Assembly: GCA_016201275.1 (NCBI GenBank)
Contig: JACQDB010000059.1
Coordinates: 1 to 47,284, forward strand
Length of the DNA stretch: 47,284 nt
Direction: 5' to 3'
From: Acidobacteriota bacterium
GTDB taxonomy: Bacteria; Acidobacteriota; Blastocatellia; UBA7656
The notes under the pieces are model-generated. The model saw only the letters and a program-made list of their open reading frames with translations, was not told where the DNA came from and did not search any database. Shown in pieces: positions 41,497 through 47,284 of the stretch; the first letter of the stretch is position 1; each line of letters opens with the position of its first letter. A program made the translations under genes and the position numbers.

Positions 41497-42939
41497 ATGC
41501 GTAGAGTCATTCATCTCTGTTTCGCTTTTATCGCCGTGGCGATTCTTGCGGCGCTGTCAGGCTGCGCTGTCAAATCGAAATATGTTCGCCCCGCTGTCAA
41601 CACGCCTGTGAAGTGGACTACTCATTCTCTCATCAGCCCGTCGCAGGTCATAGAGCCGGAGTGGTGGAAGAATTTAAGAGATGGCGAGCTTGAGGCGCTG
41701 ATGGCGCAAGCCCTGTCAGGGAATCTCGATCTCAAAATAGCGGTCTCTCGAATCCGCCAGTATCGCGCTCTTGCCGGAGTCGCGAAAGCTGATCTTTATC
41801 CCACGGTCAGCGCCGACGCTTCCTTCGAGAGGAGCAAGGGTTCAGGCAGCACGTTGCTGACCAAGGAATTGAAGTCACAGGGTTTCGATTCGCTGACCAG
41901 ACCCTCCAATCTTTTTTCCGCGCCCCTCGAAGTGGCGTATGAAATTGATTTTCTGAGCCGCGCCCGTTTGTCCAAACAGGCTACAGGAGCCGATTTCAAG
42001 GCTACGGCTGAAGAGGCTCGGGCGATTTTTCTGGCGCTGGCAGCGACCGTTGCCGCAAGCTATTTCGAGATTCGCCAGATTGATGAGCAAACCACGCTGC
42101 GCCAGAAAGCCATGAGCCTGAGTCGTTCTACCCTAGACATTTTGAAGGCGCGATATGAATCCGGTTTGACCGGCGAGACAGACCTTTTGCGTCAACAAGC
42201 TGAACTGGCAGGGTTGGAAGCGGAGAAAGCCGAGCTTGAGATTCGGCGCAAGGAAGCAGAGAACAGGCTGTGCGGACTTTTGGGAAAGAACCCCGGCGAG
42301 ATAGCCTTTGCGCCAAGAGAGCTTCGACAATCGCTAGCCATTCCTTCGGTTGCTGCGGGCATTCCTTCCGCGTTGCTGCAACGACGACCGGACATACTGG
42401 CGAGCGAACAACGTCTGATTGCCGCCAATGCTCGCGTCGGCGAAGCGCGGGCAGCCTTCTTTCCGCGCATCTCCTTGACTGGCAACTTCGGCTACCAAAG
42501 CAGCGCCCTGAAAAATCTTCTTTCCGTCGGGAGCATAGCCTGGGGGCTTGGTCCGCGCATTCACATTCCTATATTTGAGGGAGGGAGGAATCGCGCTCGT
42601 CTGGAATCGGCAAAAGAGGAGAAAGAGCAGGCCCTCAATCACTACAAGCTGACCGTGCTGCGCGCCTTCGAAGAAGTCGAGAACGCTCTGGCAGCCATCG
42701 AAGGGCATGAGCGACAACAGGCACATCTGACAACGGCGCGAGACAATCTCAGGGAGGCGCATCGTCAAGTGGCGGCGCGATTTGAGAAGGGCGCGGTCTC
42801 TATGCTTGAGGTGCTGGAAGCGGAAAGGAGCCTGCTCGCGGCTGAGGAGCAATTGCTCTCTGTTTACAGGCTGCGCCTTGATGCTGCGATTTTTCTTTAC
42901 AAAGCTCTGGGCGGTGGATGGGGAAACGAACTCCCATGA
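41497..42939 (+). CDS. Outer-membrane efflux lipoprotein (NodT/OprM, TolC family)
   Basis: 480 residues. A lipoprotein signal peptide ends in the lipobox LSGC (MRRVIHLCFAFIAVAILAAL then SGCAV). Two repeated outer-membrane-factor halves follow: EWWKNLRDGELEALMAQALS, GNLDLKIAVSRIRQYRA, and in the second half ALLQRRPDILASEQRLIAAN, ARVGEARAAFFPRISLTG. RFEKGAVSMLEVLEAERSLL is the typical C-terminal helix. It is the exit channel of the pump. It starts two bases after the adaptor stop, with AAGGAG upstream. It is the last gene of the operon; a family A array follows after 28 bases. Confidence 0.95.
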   Translation: MRRVIHLCFAFIAVAILAALSGCAVKSKYVRPAVNTPVKWTTHSLISPSQVIEPEWWKNLRDGELEALMAQALSGNLDLKIAVSRIRQYRALAGVAKADLYPTVSADASFERSKGSGSTLLTKELKSQGFDSLTRPSNLFSAPLEVAYEIDFLSRARLSKQATGADFKATAEEARAIFLALAATVAASYFEIRQIDEQTTLRQKAMSLSRSTLDILKARYESGLTGETDLLRQQAELAGLEAEKAELEIRRKEAENRLCGLLGKNPGEIAFAPRELRQSLAIPSVAAGIPSALLQRRPDILASEQRLIAANARVGEARAAFFPRISLTGNFGYQSSALKNLLSVGSIAWGLGPRIHIPIFEGGRNRARLESAKEEKEQALNHYKLTVLRAFEEVENALAAIEGHERQQAHLTTARDNLREAHRQVAARFEKGAVSMLEVLEAERSLLAAEEQLLSVYRLRLDAAIFLYKALGGGWGNELP

Positions 42940-42967
42940 GTTTCGATTATGAATGACCCGATCTCTA

Positions 42968-43256
42968 AGAGCGTGTTTGGAAATTATGTGCCTGGCGAAT
43001 CCCCCCGACGGAAGTCGGGGGATGGTTAAAGTCCAGCATATAAAACGGAGCAAAAGATCAGCGAATCCCCCCGACGGAAGTCGGGGGATGGTTAAAATCC
43101 AGCCTTCGCCTTTGGCATGGTAAGGTTGGATTTTACCCATCCCCCAACTGCCGTTGGGGGGATTGAAAAAAGCCTAGTTGCCTGCTGTGTAGGCTGGGCT
43201 TTAACCATCCCCCAACTGCCGTTGGGGGGATTTAGGCGAATTTCCAAACACCCTCT
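42968..43256. repeat. Composite palindromic repeat array, family A, copy iv
   Basis: Terminal inverted repeats AGAGCGTGTTTGGAAATT (42968-42985) and AATTTCCAAACACCCTCT (43239-43256), 17 of 18 matched, enclose two forward units (core CCCCCGACGGAAGTCGGGGG then ATGGTTAAAGTCCAGC), a central turn (CCAGCCTTCGCCTTTGGCAT, near 43101) and two reverse units (near 43120-43165 and 43192-43232). It is the clearest complete copy: symmetrical, 289 bases, non-coding. Confidence 0.88.
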
Positions 43257-43393
43257 AAGCAGTAAGGCAACAGGTAAAAGGCAAAAGTAAAAAAGCAATC
43301 GAGCCGCGAGCTTTACGTTGTTGATATGCCTGAAAGCTTCTGCTGCTTATTTTGTACAACCATGTTTTCCAAATCAAATCAGGAGGAACCACT

Positions 43394-43840
43394 ATGCACA
43401 ATTTATCAATCATCTTGCTTGCCTGCGCTCTCGGCGTGAGTTTTTTGCCGCAAGCCTGGGCAGAGAAATTTGAAAGCCTCACGTTCTCGGATAGCGCCGC
43501 TGTTGTGTGGCAATCATCGCCAAGTCCGTCTGCGGATGCGAAGATCGAAGGCGTTTATGACGCGGAGATAACCGACCCCAAAGAAGGCACTATGCGTTTC
43601 GTCCTCATCATCAAAAAGGATGGCGACAAGCTGGCAACTGAAGTTAAGGAGGTCGGAGGCGACGAAGATTTCACCATCCTCGGAATCAAACTCGAAGGAG
43701 ATGCAGTCACTTTGTTAGCCGCTTTTCAGGGATTCCCTTTCGAGATGAACGGCAAGCGATCAGGCGCTGAGATGAGCGGGAAATGGGAAGCCGACCAGGA
43801 CTCCGGCACCTGGTCAGCTAAAAAGCGCACAGGAAATTGA
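43394..43840 (+). CDS. Small secreted protein of unknown function
   Basis: 148 residues. A signal peptide (MHNLSIILLACALGVSFLPQ, cut after AWA) is followed by a beta-rich domain of about 100 residues starting KIEGVYDAEITDPKEGTMRF. Strand-turn phrases such as VLIIKKDGDKLATEVKEVGG, IKLEGDAVTLLAAF and GAEMSGKWEADQDSGTWSA resemble the small lipocalin-like folds seen in many secreted hypothetical proteins. No named function. ATG 43394 has AGGAGG seven bases upstream. It stands alone, between the family A array and the palindrome-rich region. Confidence 0.85.
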   Translation: MHNLSIILLACALGVSFLPQAWAEKFESLTFSDSAAVVWQSSPSPSADAKIEGVYDAEITDPKEGTMRFVLIIKKDGDKLATEVKEVGGDEDFTILGIKLEGDAVTLLAAFQGFPFEMNGKRSGAEMSGKWEADQDSGTWSAKKRTGN

Positions 43841-43974
43841 GCCGTCGCCGGGAGGTTTACGCGCACGGTCATCAGCGTTTTCAGCGGTCATGAAAAGTGA
43901 GGTCGAGCCATCAGCAATCTACAACCAACGAAACCCTTTGGCAGAACGCTTACTTTTCATGACCGCCGATGCTT

Positions 43975-44172
43975 GCGGCTCTGCCGCTTTGATGTGCGGA
44001 CAGGCTATGCCTTTCCGTAAGCTGCGCTCCCCACTCTCGCGGCTGCGCCGCCCACAGGCTCTGCCTCCAAGCTTTTCTGAGGCGCAGCCTCTTGTGCGGC
44101 GCAGCCGCGAAAAAGGAGAACCAGCCTACCAGAGAGTCGCAGACTCTCCGCACATCAAAGCGGCAGAGCCGC
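43975..44172. repeat. Nested (palindrome within palindrome) element
   Basis: Perfect 26-bp outer arms (43975-44000 and 44147-44172; GCGGCTCTGCCGCTTTGATG then TGCGGA) enclose 14-bp perfect inner arms CGCGGCTGCGCCGC (44038-44051) and GCGGCGCAGCCGCG (44096-44109). Smaller complementary words (GGCTCTGCCTC, GAGGCGCAGCC) lie inside those. Confidence 0.85.
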
Positions 44173-44198
44173 ACCGCGTTCAACTCTCACAAAAAGGT

Positions 44199-44297
44199 TA
44201 TAGCGGTTTGCAGATGTGTGCGATTTGTTGAGAGGCGGTCTGTGACCGCCGCCTCTCAACAAGGTGTCGTGGTCGCGGACAAATGAAATTCGCTATA
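44199..44297. repeat. Family B palindromic element, copy 2
   Basis: Ends TATAGCG (44199-44205) and CGCTATA (44291-44297). It is the inverted counterpart of 4140-4256, with the same flanks (TTTGCAGATGTGTGCGAT, and GTCGCGGACAAATGAAATTC). Its core hairpin is shortened: arms 44225-44238 and 44249-44262 only, so part of one arm has been lost. Confidence 0.85.
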
Positions 44298-44375
44298 AGC
44301 CGCACTGGCGAGTCGAAAGGTGACCTCATAGACAAACAAGTTCAACTCTCACAAAAAGGTTGAGCCGTTACACCA

Positions 44376-45320
44376 TCAATGTCCGAGCGCCTCGCCTTCG
44401 ATGTCGCGCACCAAGTTCAAGATGAACATTTCGTTGAAGCCGTGCCAGCTTCCATACTTCTCGCGCATGGGGTAGTAAACCGTGTTGAAGTAATTCGCCA
44501 TCTGGTCGTCGCGGACACCTAGAGAGCCGTACTTCTGTATGGCTTCTCGCGCCAGCCTGCGCCCGTCTTCCATCATGTCTCGCCAAGCGATAAGGTCTTG
44601 CCGCGTGCCGTAACCGAAATGCGAAGGAACGAAAGTTTGAAAGTCGAGCGCGGCTAGGCGATTGAGCGCCGCAAGATACCCCGGCGCGTAACGGTCTGGC
44701 ACACCGGCGGGCGCAACGCTCTTCACCAATCCGAGGTCTGCCGTAAACACCAGCCTCTCTGATGGAAGATGAAAAGCGTAAAGCGTATCGGTGTGCGAGA
44801 GACCCATGTATAGAGCCTTGATCTCGCCCCCCCCAATGTTTAACGTCGTATCGCCAGCGATCAGGCGCGTCGGCTCTAGCACATCTTGATGCTCGAACTC
44901 CTGCCAATAGGTCGGGCATTTTTCATGCGCTATGACCTCGGTCGGAGCCAACACAGCGCCGCCGCGTGTGTGGTCTAAGTGATAATGCGAGTAGATAAGC
45001 GTGTGAACTTTTTTATCTGGGAACCGTTGGTCTAATTCTTTCTTGAGCGCCGTCGCGGCCTCGGAACCCATAGGGTCTATGACCACCAGTCCAACATCCG
45101 TGACGATGATAAGATTGCGATACCAGTTCCACTGAAAGGTATAGACCTTGTCGCCAATCTGCTCGAACTTTGTCCCGTCAATTTCGGCTCCGTGAAAGTA
45201 AGGCTCCACCGTGGTCATGACTATCTTGAGAACGATGGCTCTCCACTTAACCGTGGTCAACAAGACTGCTCCGACTAACAAAACTGCCACCGTCAATATA
45301 ATCAGTAGGCGTTTTTTCAT
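44376..45320 (-). CDS. Membrane-anchored MBL-fold metallo-hydrolase
   Basis: 314 residues. An N-terminal helix (LLIILTVAVLLVGAVLLTTV) anchors it. The metallo-beta-lactamase fold is shown by NLIIVTDVGLVVIDP, the zinc motif HYHLDHTRGG (HxHxDH), the later ligands H in LSHTDT and D in VFTADLG, and H in PSHFGYG near the C terminus. The fold hydrolyses many substrates (lactams, thioesters, lactones, alkyl sulfates); the substrate cannot be named. ATG 45320 has AAGGAG six bases upstream and overlaps the stop of a small upstream gene (ATGA). The pair is divergent from an AraC regulator, its likely activator. Confidence 0.92.
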   Translation of the reverse strand: MKKRLLIILTVAVLLVGAVLLTTVKWRAIVLKIVMTTVEPYFHGAEIDGTKFEQIGDKVYTFQWNWYRNLIIVTDVGLVVIDPMGSEAATALKKELDQRFPDKKVHTLIYSHYHLDHTRGGAVLAPTEVIAHEKCPTYWQEFEHQDVLEPTRLIAGDTTLNIGGGEIKALYMGLSHTDTLYAFHLPSERLVFTADLGLVKSVAPAGVPDRYAPGYLAALNRLAALDFQTFVPSHFGYGTRQDLIAWRDMMEDGRRLAREAIQKYGSLGVRDDQMANYFNTVYYPMREKYGSWHGFNEMFILNLVRDIEGEALGH

Positions 45321-45544
45321 GATGCACTCCTTGATTTGTGGTGAACTCGATTTGCCAGCTTGAAGTCTAAAACGCCGCTCTCGCGACGATAAGAAAGCCG
45401 ACCATAAAAACTCGTTTGGTACGAACCTAAACTTGCGGTTCGCATCATCGCTAGTGGTTTGACGAGGGCGAGTCCCCACAGCGTATAGACAATCATTGCA
45501 AGGTTCAAAATGAACATAAACCACGCAGATATAGTTTCAGACAT
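45317..45544 (-). CDS. Small single-helix membrane protein coupled to the MBL hydrolase
   Basis: 75 residues. One hydrophobic helix (ISAWFMFILNLAMIVYTLWG) is followed by a basic cytoplasmic-looking tail (SYRRESGVLDFKLANRVHHK). No known family. It is judged real because its stop overlaps the MBL start as ATGA and AGGAG lies 11 bases upstream of the ATG. It may help place or regulate the hydrolase (inference). The frame is open further upstream into the AraC control region, which is not used. Confidence 0.6.
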   Translation of the reverse strand: MSETISAWFMFILNLAMIVYTLWGLALVKPLAMMRTASLGSYQTSFYGRLSYRRESGVLDFKLANRVHHKSRSAS

Positions 45545-45568
45545 TTGGTAAATCACTCCTGTTCTGTT

Positions 45569-45590
45569 ATATTCCGAAGTCACAGAATAT
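45569..45590. promoter_or_regulatory. Operator candidate between MBL operon and AraC gene
   Basis: ATATTC (45569-45574) and GAATAT (45585-45590), spaced by 10 bases, form a perfect dyad centred in the short divergent gap. A TATAAC-like -10 for the minus-strand operon overlaps its left arm, but no good -35 is seen, as expected for an activator-dependent promoter. Confidence 0.5.
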
Positions 45591-45611
45591 CGCCGAGGAA
45601 TAGTTTTAACA

Positions 45612-46619
45612 ATGCTCAAAACAACTGATAATTTTGCTGAAACGACTAAAATCTATGGATGGAGCGACGTTTTAAGCGAAGCCCTTAAATATATGCGAAT
45701 CAGCGGCAGCCTCTTGCTCAGAGAGTCTTATAGGTCTCCTTGGTCGGTCGCTATTCCAACGGCTGACCGGCTCGGCGCGTTGCTAGGGGTAAGCGTAGGA
45801 GCGCGTGTGGTTGCCTTTCATTTAGTCGAACGCGGACACTGCGAAATCAAGCTCAAAGGTGGCAAGGTAGCGGTTATCGAGGCTGGCGAAATGGCGCTTT
45901 GCTTTGCCGGTGTTGCTCATCACATATCGCAAGGCGCGAATCCGAAATCCTTGCCCATCGAAACCATATTGGCAGGTGGCGGCAATGTCTTCCGCCCCGG
46001 CAAAAGCCTACAGGCGCGCGGCGCATCGCTGATGTGCGGGGTGTTCTTGCTCCATGATACTTTTCTCAATCCCTTGTTTGCAGCGTTGCCACCGTTGCTG
46101 CGTGCCAACGTCGCTCACCCTGGCGGATTCAACAGCTTGTCAGGGCTTGCACACTTGATGGCTCAAGAGATAGATCGCAAATCGCTGGGCAGCGGGTATG
46201 TGATTGAGCGGTTGTTAGAGGCGTTGTGCGCTGAGGCTATACGTTCACACATTGAGACGCTTCCACGCGAGGCGGCAGGTTGGTTGAGCGGCATCAAAGA
46301 CCCTATCGTTGGTCGCGCCATTGCGATGATCCACGCGCAGCCCGGCGATGAATGGTCCGTCAACCGACTGGCGCAAGGGGTAGCCATGTCGCCTTCGCGT
46401 TTTGCGGCTCGCTTTACTGCGGCGCTGGGCGATAGCCCTATGGTATATGTGGCGAAGTGGCGTATGAAGATTGCCTGTCAGCTTCTCTATGGAACGCAAC
46501 AAGGCGTTGCTCAGATTGCTGCAGAGGTGGGCTACGAAAATCAAGCGGCGTTCAATCGCGCCTTCAAGAAGCTTGTGGGATTACCACCGGCGGCTTGGCG
46601 AGCAAGCAAACATTCGTAA
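45612..46619 (+). CDS. AraC-family regulator with N-terminal cupin domain
   Basis: 335 residues. The first about 200 are an AraC-binding/cupin_6-type sensor (VVAFHLVERGHCEIKLKGGK, IEAGEMALCFAGVAHHI, SLMCGVFLLHDTFLNPLFAA). The last about 100 hold the two HTH motifs (WSVNRLAQGVAMSPSRFAAR, GVAQIAAEVGYENQAAFNRA, then FKKLVGLPPAAWR). This subgroup often sits next to the enzyme gene it controls; here the divergent neighbours are the small membrane protein and MBL hydrolase. ATG 45612 has GAGGAA about 12 bases upstream, a weak match. Ligand unknown. Confidence 0.93.
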   Translation: MLKTTDNFAETTKIYGWSDVLSEALKYMRISGSLLLRESYRSPWSVAIPTADRLGALLGVSVGARVVAFHLVERGHCEIKLKGGKVAVIEAGEMALCFAGVAHHISQGANPKSLPIETILAGGGNVFRPGKSLQARGASLMCGVFLLHDTFLNPLFAALPPLLRANVAHPGGFNSLSGLAHLMAQEIDRKSLGSGYVIERLLEALCAEAIRSHIETLPREAAGWLSGIKDPIVGRAIAMIHAQPGDEWSVNRLAQGVAMSPSRFAARFTAALGDSPMVYVAKWRMKIACQLLYGTQQGVAQIAAEVGYENQAAFNRAFKKLVGLPPAAWRASKHS

Positions 46620-46715
46620 CCGCGCCTTTCCATTGCGCCGCGCATTTGCTGCGCGTGAAGATTACGCGGCTCGGCTGAGGTATAGTTTTGCAAAAAATAT
46701 TTGCCGGGAGAATAA

Positions 46716-46841
46716 CTAGAGCGGTTTTCATATGTGTACTGCCCCCCTATCGTTGAGCAGCGGTCTTCGACCGTGCGAAGGTCTTCGACCGCCGCTCAAC
46801 GGCTTTGAGGTTTCCGTAATCTCAAACAAAAACCGCTCTAG
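46716..46841. repeat. Family B element, diverged copy 3
   Basis: Perfect 13-bp terminal arms CTAGAGCGGTTTT (46716-46728) and AAAACCGCTCTAG (46829-46841). The left flank TAGAGCGGTTTTCATATGTG resembles that of copy 2 (TATAGCGGTTTGCAGATGTG). The core is CGTTGAGCAGCGGTCTTCGA (46751 on) to CCGCCGCTCAACG (46789-46801), a variant of the B/C core. Confidence 0.75.
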
Positions 46842-46940
46842 AGCGTGGCGCAGAAATGGATGCTTTGTCCATATCTTGTGGGTGATAGTTTAACCATCTA
46901 CAATATATGGGCGGTTGCTGAAATTCTGCGACGCGCTCTA
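46839..46940. repeat. Family E palindromic element, copy 2
   Basis: Arms TAGAGCGTGGCGCAGAA (46839-46855) and TTCTGCGACGCGCTCTA (46924-46940), two mismatches. An inner palindrome CCATATCTTGT to ACAATATATGG lies within. Its reverse complement aligns with 4035-4143 from end to end. It shares three bases with the family B copy to its left, as copy 1 shares bases with the B copy to its right. Confidence 0.8.
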
Positions 46941-47085
46941 GTTACTCTGGTGAAACCTTCAGCAGCCTTGTCCCTACGCCTTTGCATGAATTCAATTGGC
47001 GGTAGAGCTAAACAAGTCATGCGGAAGCAGGAACGCTTGACCCTATAGTGGTTTGCAGTCGGTTGCGACCCAATGTCAGTAGCCC

Positions 47086-47132
47086 GACCGTGAGGGAGGG
47101 CTTAATTACGCAGCCAGCCCTCCCTCACGGTC
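47086..47132. repeat. 17-bp perfect hairpin
   Basis: Arms GACCGTGAGGGAGGGCT (47086-47102) and AGCCCTCCCTCACGGTC (47116-47132), loop 13 bases, followed by TTACTTTTA. It could terminate transcription but no gene ends nearby. Confidence 0.6.
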
Positions 47133-47178
47133 TTACTTTTACCCATAAGTCAGAACTTCATCAACTGCGATAGTTTTT

Positions 47179-47284
47179 TAGCCCGCGAAGCGGGCGTTAG
47201 CATAAAGCCCAGTGCGTCAGCGCTGGGTAAATGCGAAACCATCTCTCGCTAGCCCGCGAAGCGGGCGTTAGCATAAAGCCCAGT
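47179..47284. repeat. 71-bp tandem repeat with GCCCGCGAAGCGGGC palindrome, cut by window end
   Basis: The 35-base word beginning TAGCCCGCGAAGCGGGCGTT occurs at 47179-47213 and again at 47250-47284. Each holds a short palindrome (AGCCCGCGAAGCGGGC), and CCCAGTGCGTCAGCGCTGGG between them is a third hairpin. The array probably continues beyond the window. Confidence 0.75.

Larger units (their letters stand above)
43841..44375. other. Gene-free, palindrome-rich region
   Basis: Holds a 15-bp inverted repeat (43884-43898 with 43952-43966), the nested palindrome at 43975-44172, a family B element (44199-44297) and a 22-bp direct repeat around it (44178-44199 and 44340-44361). Open frames here read through these repeats and are not called. 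Confidence 0.7.
46620..47284. other. Gene-free region to the window end, filled with palindromes
   Basis: Contains the family B-like element (46716-46841), family E copy 2 (46839-46940), a 17-bp perfect hairpin (47086-47102 with 47116-47132, GACCGTGAGGGAGGGCT) and a 71-base tandem repeat at the edge. Open frames seen here lie in the repeats and are not called. Confidence 0.65.

Overview
The window looks like chromosomal DNA of a moderately GC-rich (roughly 50-55 percent by eye) Gram-negative bacterium. An outer-membrane TolC-type factor, a periplasmic adaptor and several Sec/Tat-exported proteins show a double membrane. The protein set suggests an Acidobacteriota-like organism, possibly Blastocatellia: a propeller/Y_Y_Y histidine kinase, an FG-GAP/HYR surface protein, CGNR and PadR regulators, MacB-type permeases, a cytochrome-HEAT fusion and GH42/DUF2264 enzymes. 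This assignment is an inference from gene content. No rRNA, tRNA or CRISPR array was seen.

Layout. 0.4-2.6 kb: a CGNR/ABATE regulator divergent from a VOC protein and a flavin-binding PNPOx-like protein, with a promoter and a 12-bp inverted-repeat operator between them. 2.9-6.8 kb: a secreted kelch protein, two small membrane proteins and a secreted SMP-30/NHL-like propeller. 7.3-14.5 kb: a large hybrid histidine kinase, an exported HEAT / three-haem cytochrome / LamG-like fusion and a secreted heparinase-like protein. 15-23.7 kb: a relic of a response-regulator gene, a giant FG-GAP protein with 13 near-identical repeats, then a propeller sensor kinase and its probable NarL-type partner. 24-27.6 kb: a PadR-MacB-type ABC operon. 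28.4-30.4 kb (minus strand): a tightly coupled ArsR / alpha-beta hydrolase / membrane protein operon. 30.4-37.3 kb: a carbohydrate block (DUF2264, GH42, Tat-exported hydrolase). 37.8-42.9 kb: a TetR-controlled DevC/DevA/DevB/TolC-type export operon in which every junction is overlapping or nearly so. 43.4-46.6 kb: a small secreted protein, then an AraC regulator divergent from a coupled small membrane protein and an MBL-fold hydrolase.

The most unusual content lies between genes. Almost every gap is filled with palindromic, apparently mobile, non-coding elements of several families: (A) composite arrays of a GC-rich hairpin unit in forward then reverse orientation; (B) elements of about 100-125 bp ending in TATAGCG or TAGAGCG; (C) elements of about 120 bp ending in CTTAGGGA/TCCCTAAG; (E) elements of about 105 bp that abut a B element at both of their sites. 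B and C carry the same core hairpin (TTGAGARGCGGTC) inside unrelated flanks. Some elements abut or form gene punctuation: one provides the ribosome binding site of the tetR gene, one the stop codon of a membrane-protein gene, and one starts at the base after a stop codon. Four in-frame ribosome-binding-site-plus-ATG modules precede the GH42 gene.
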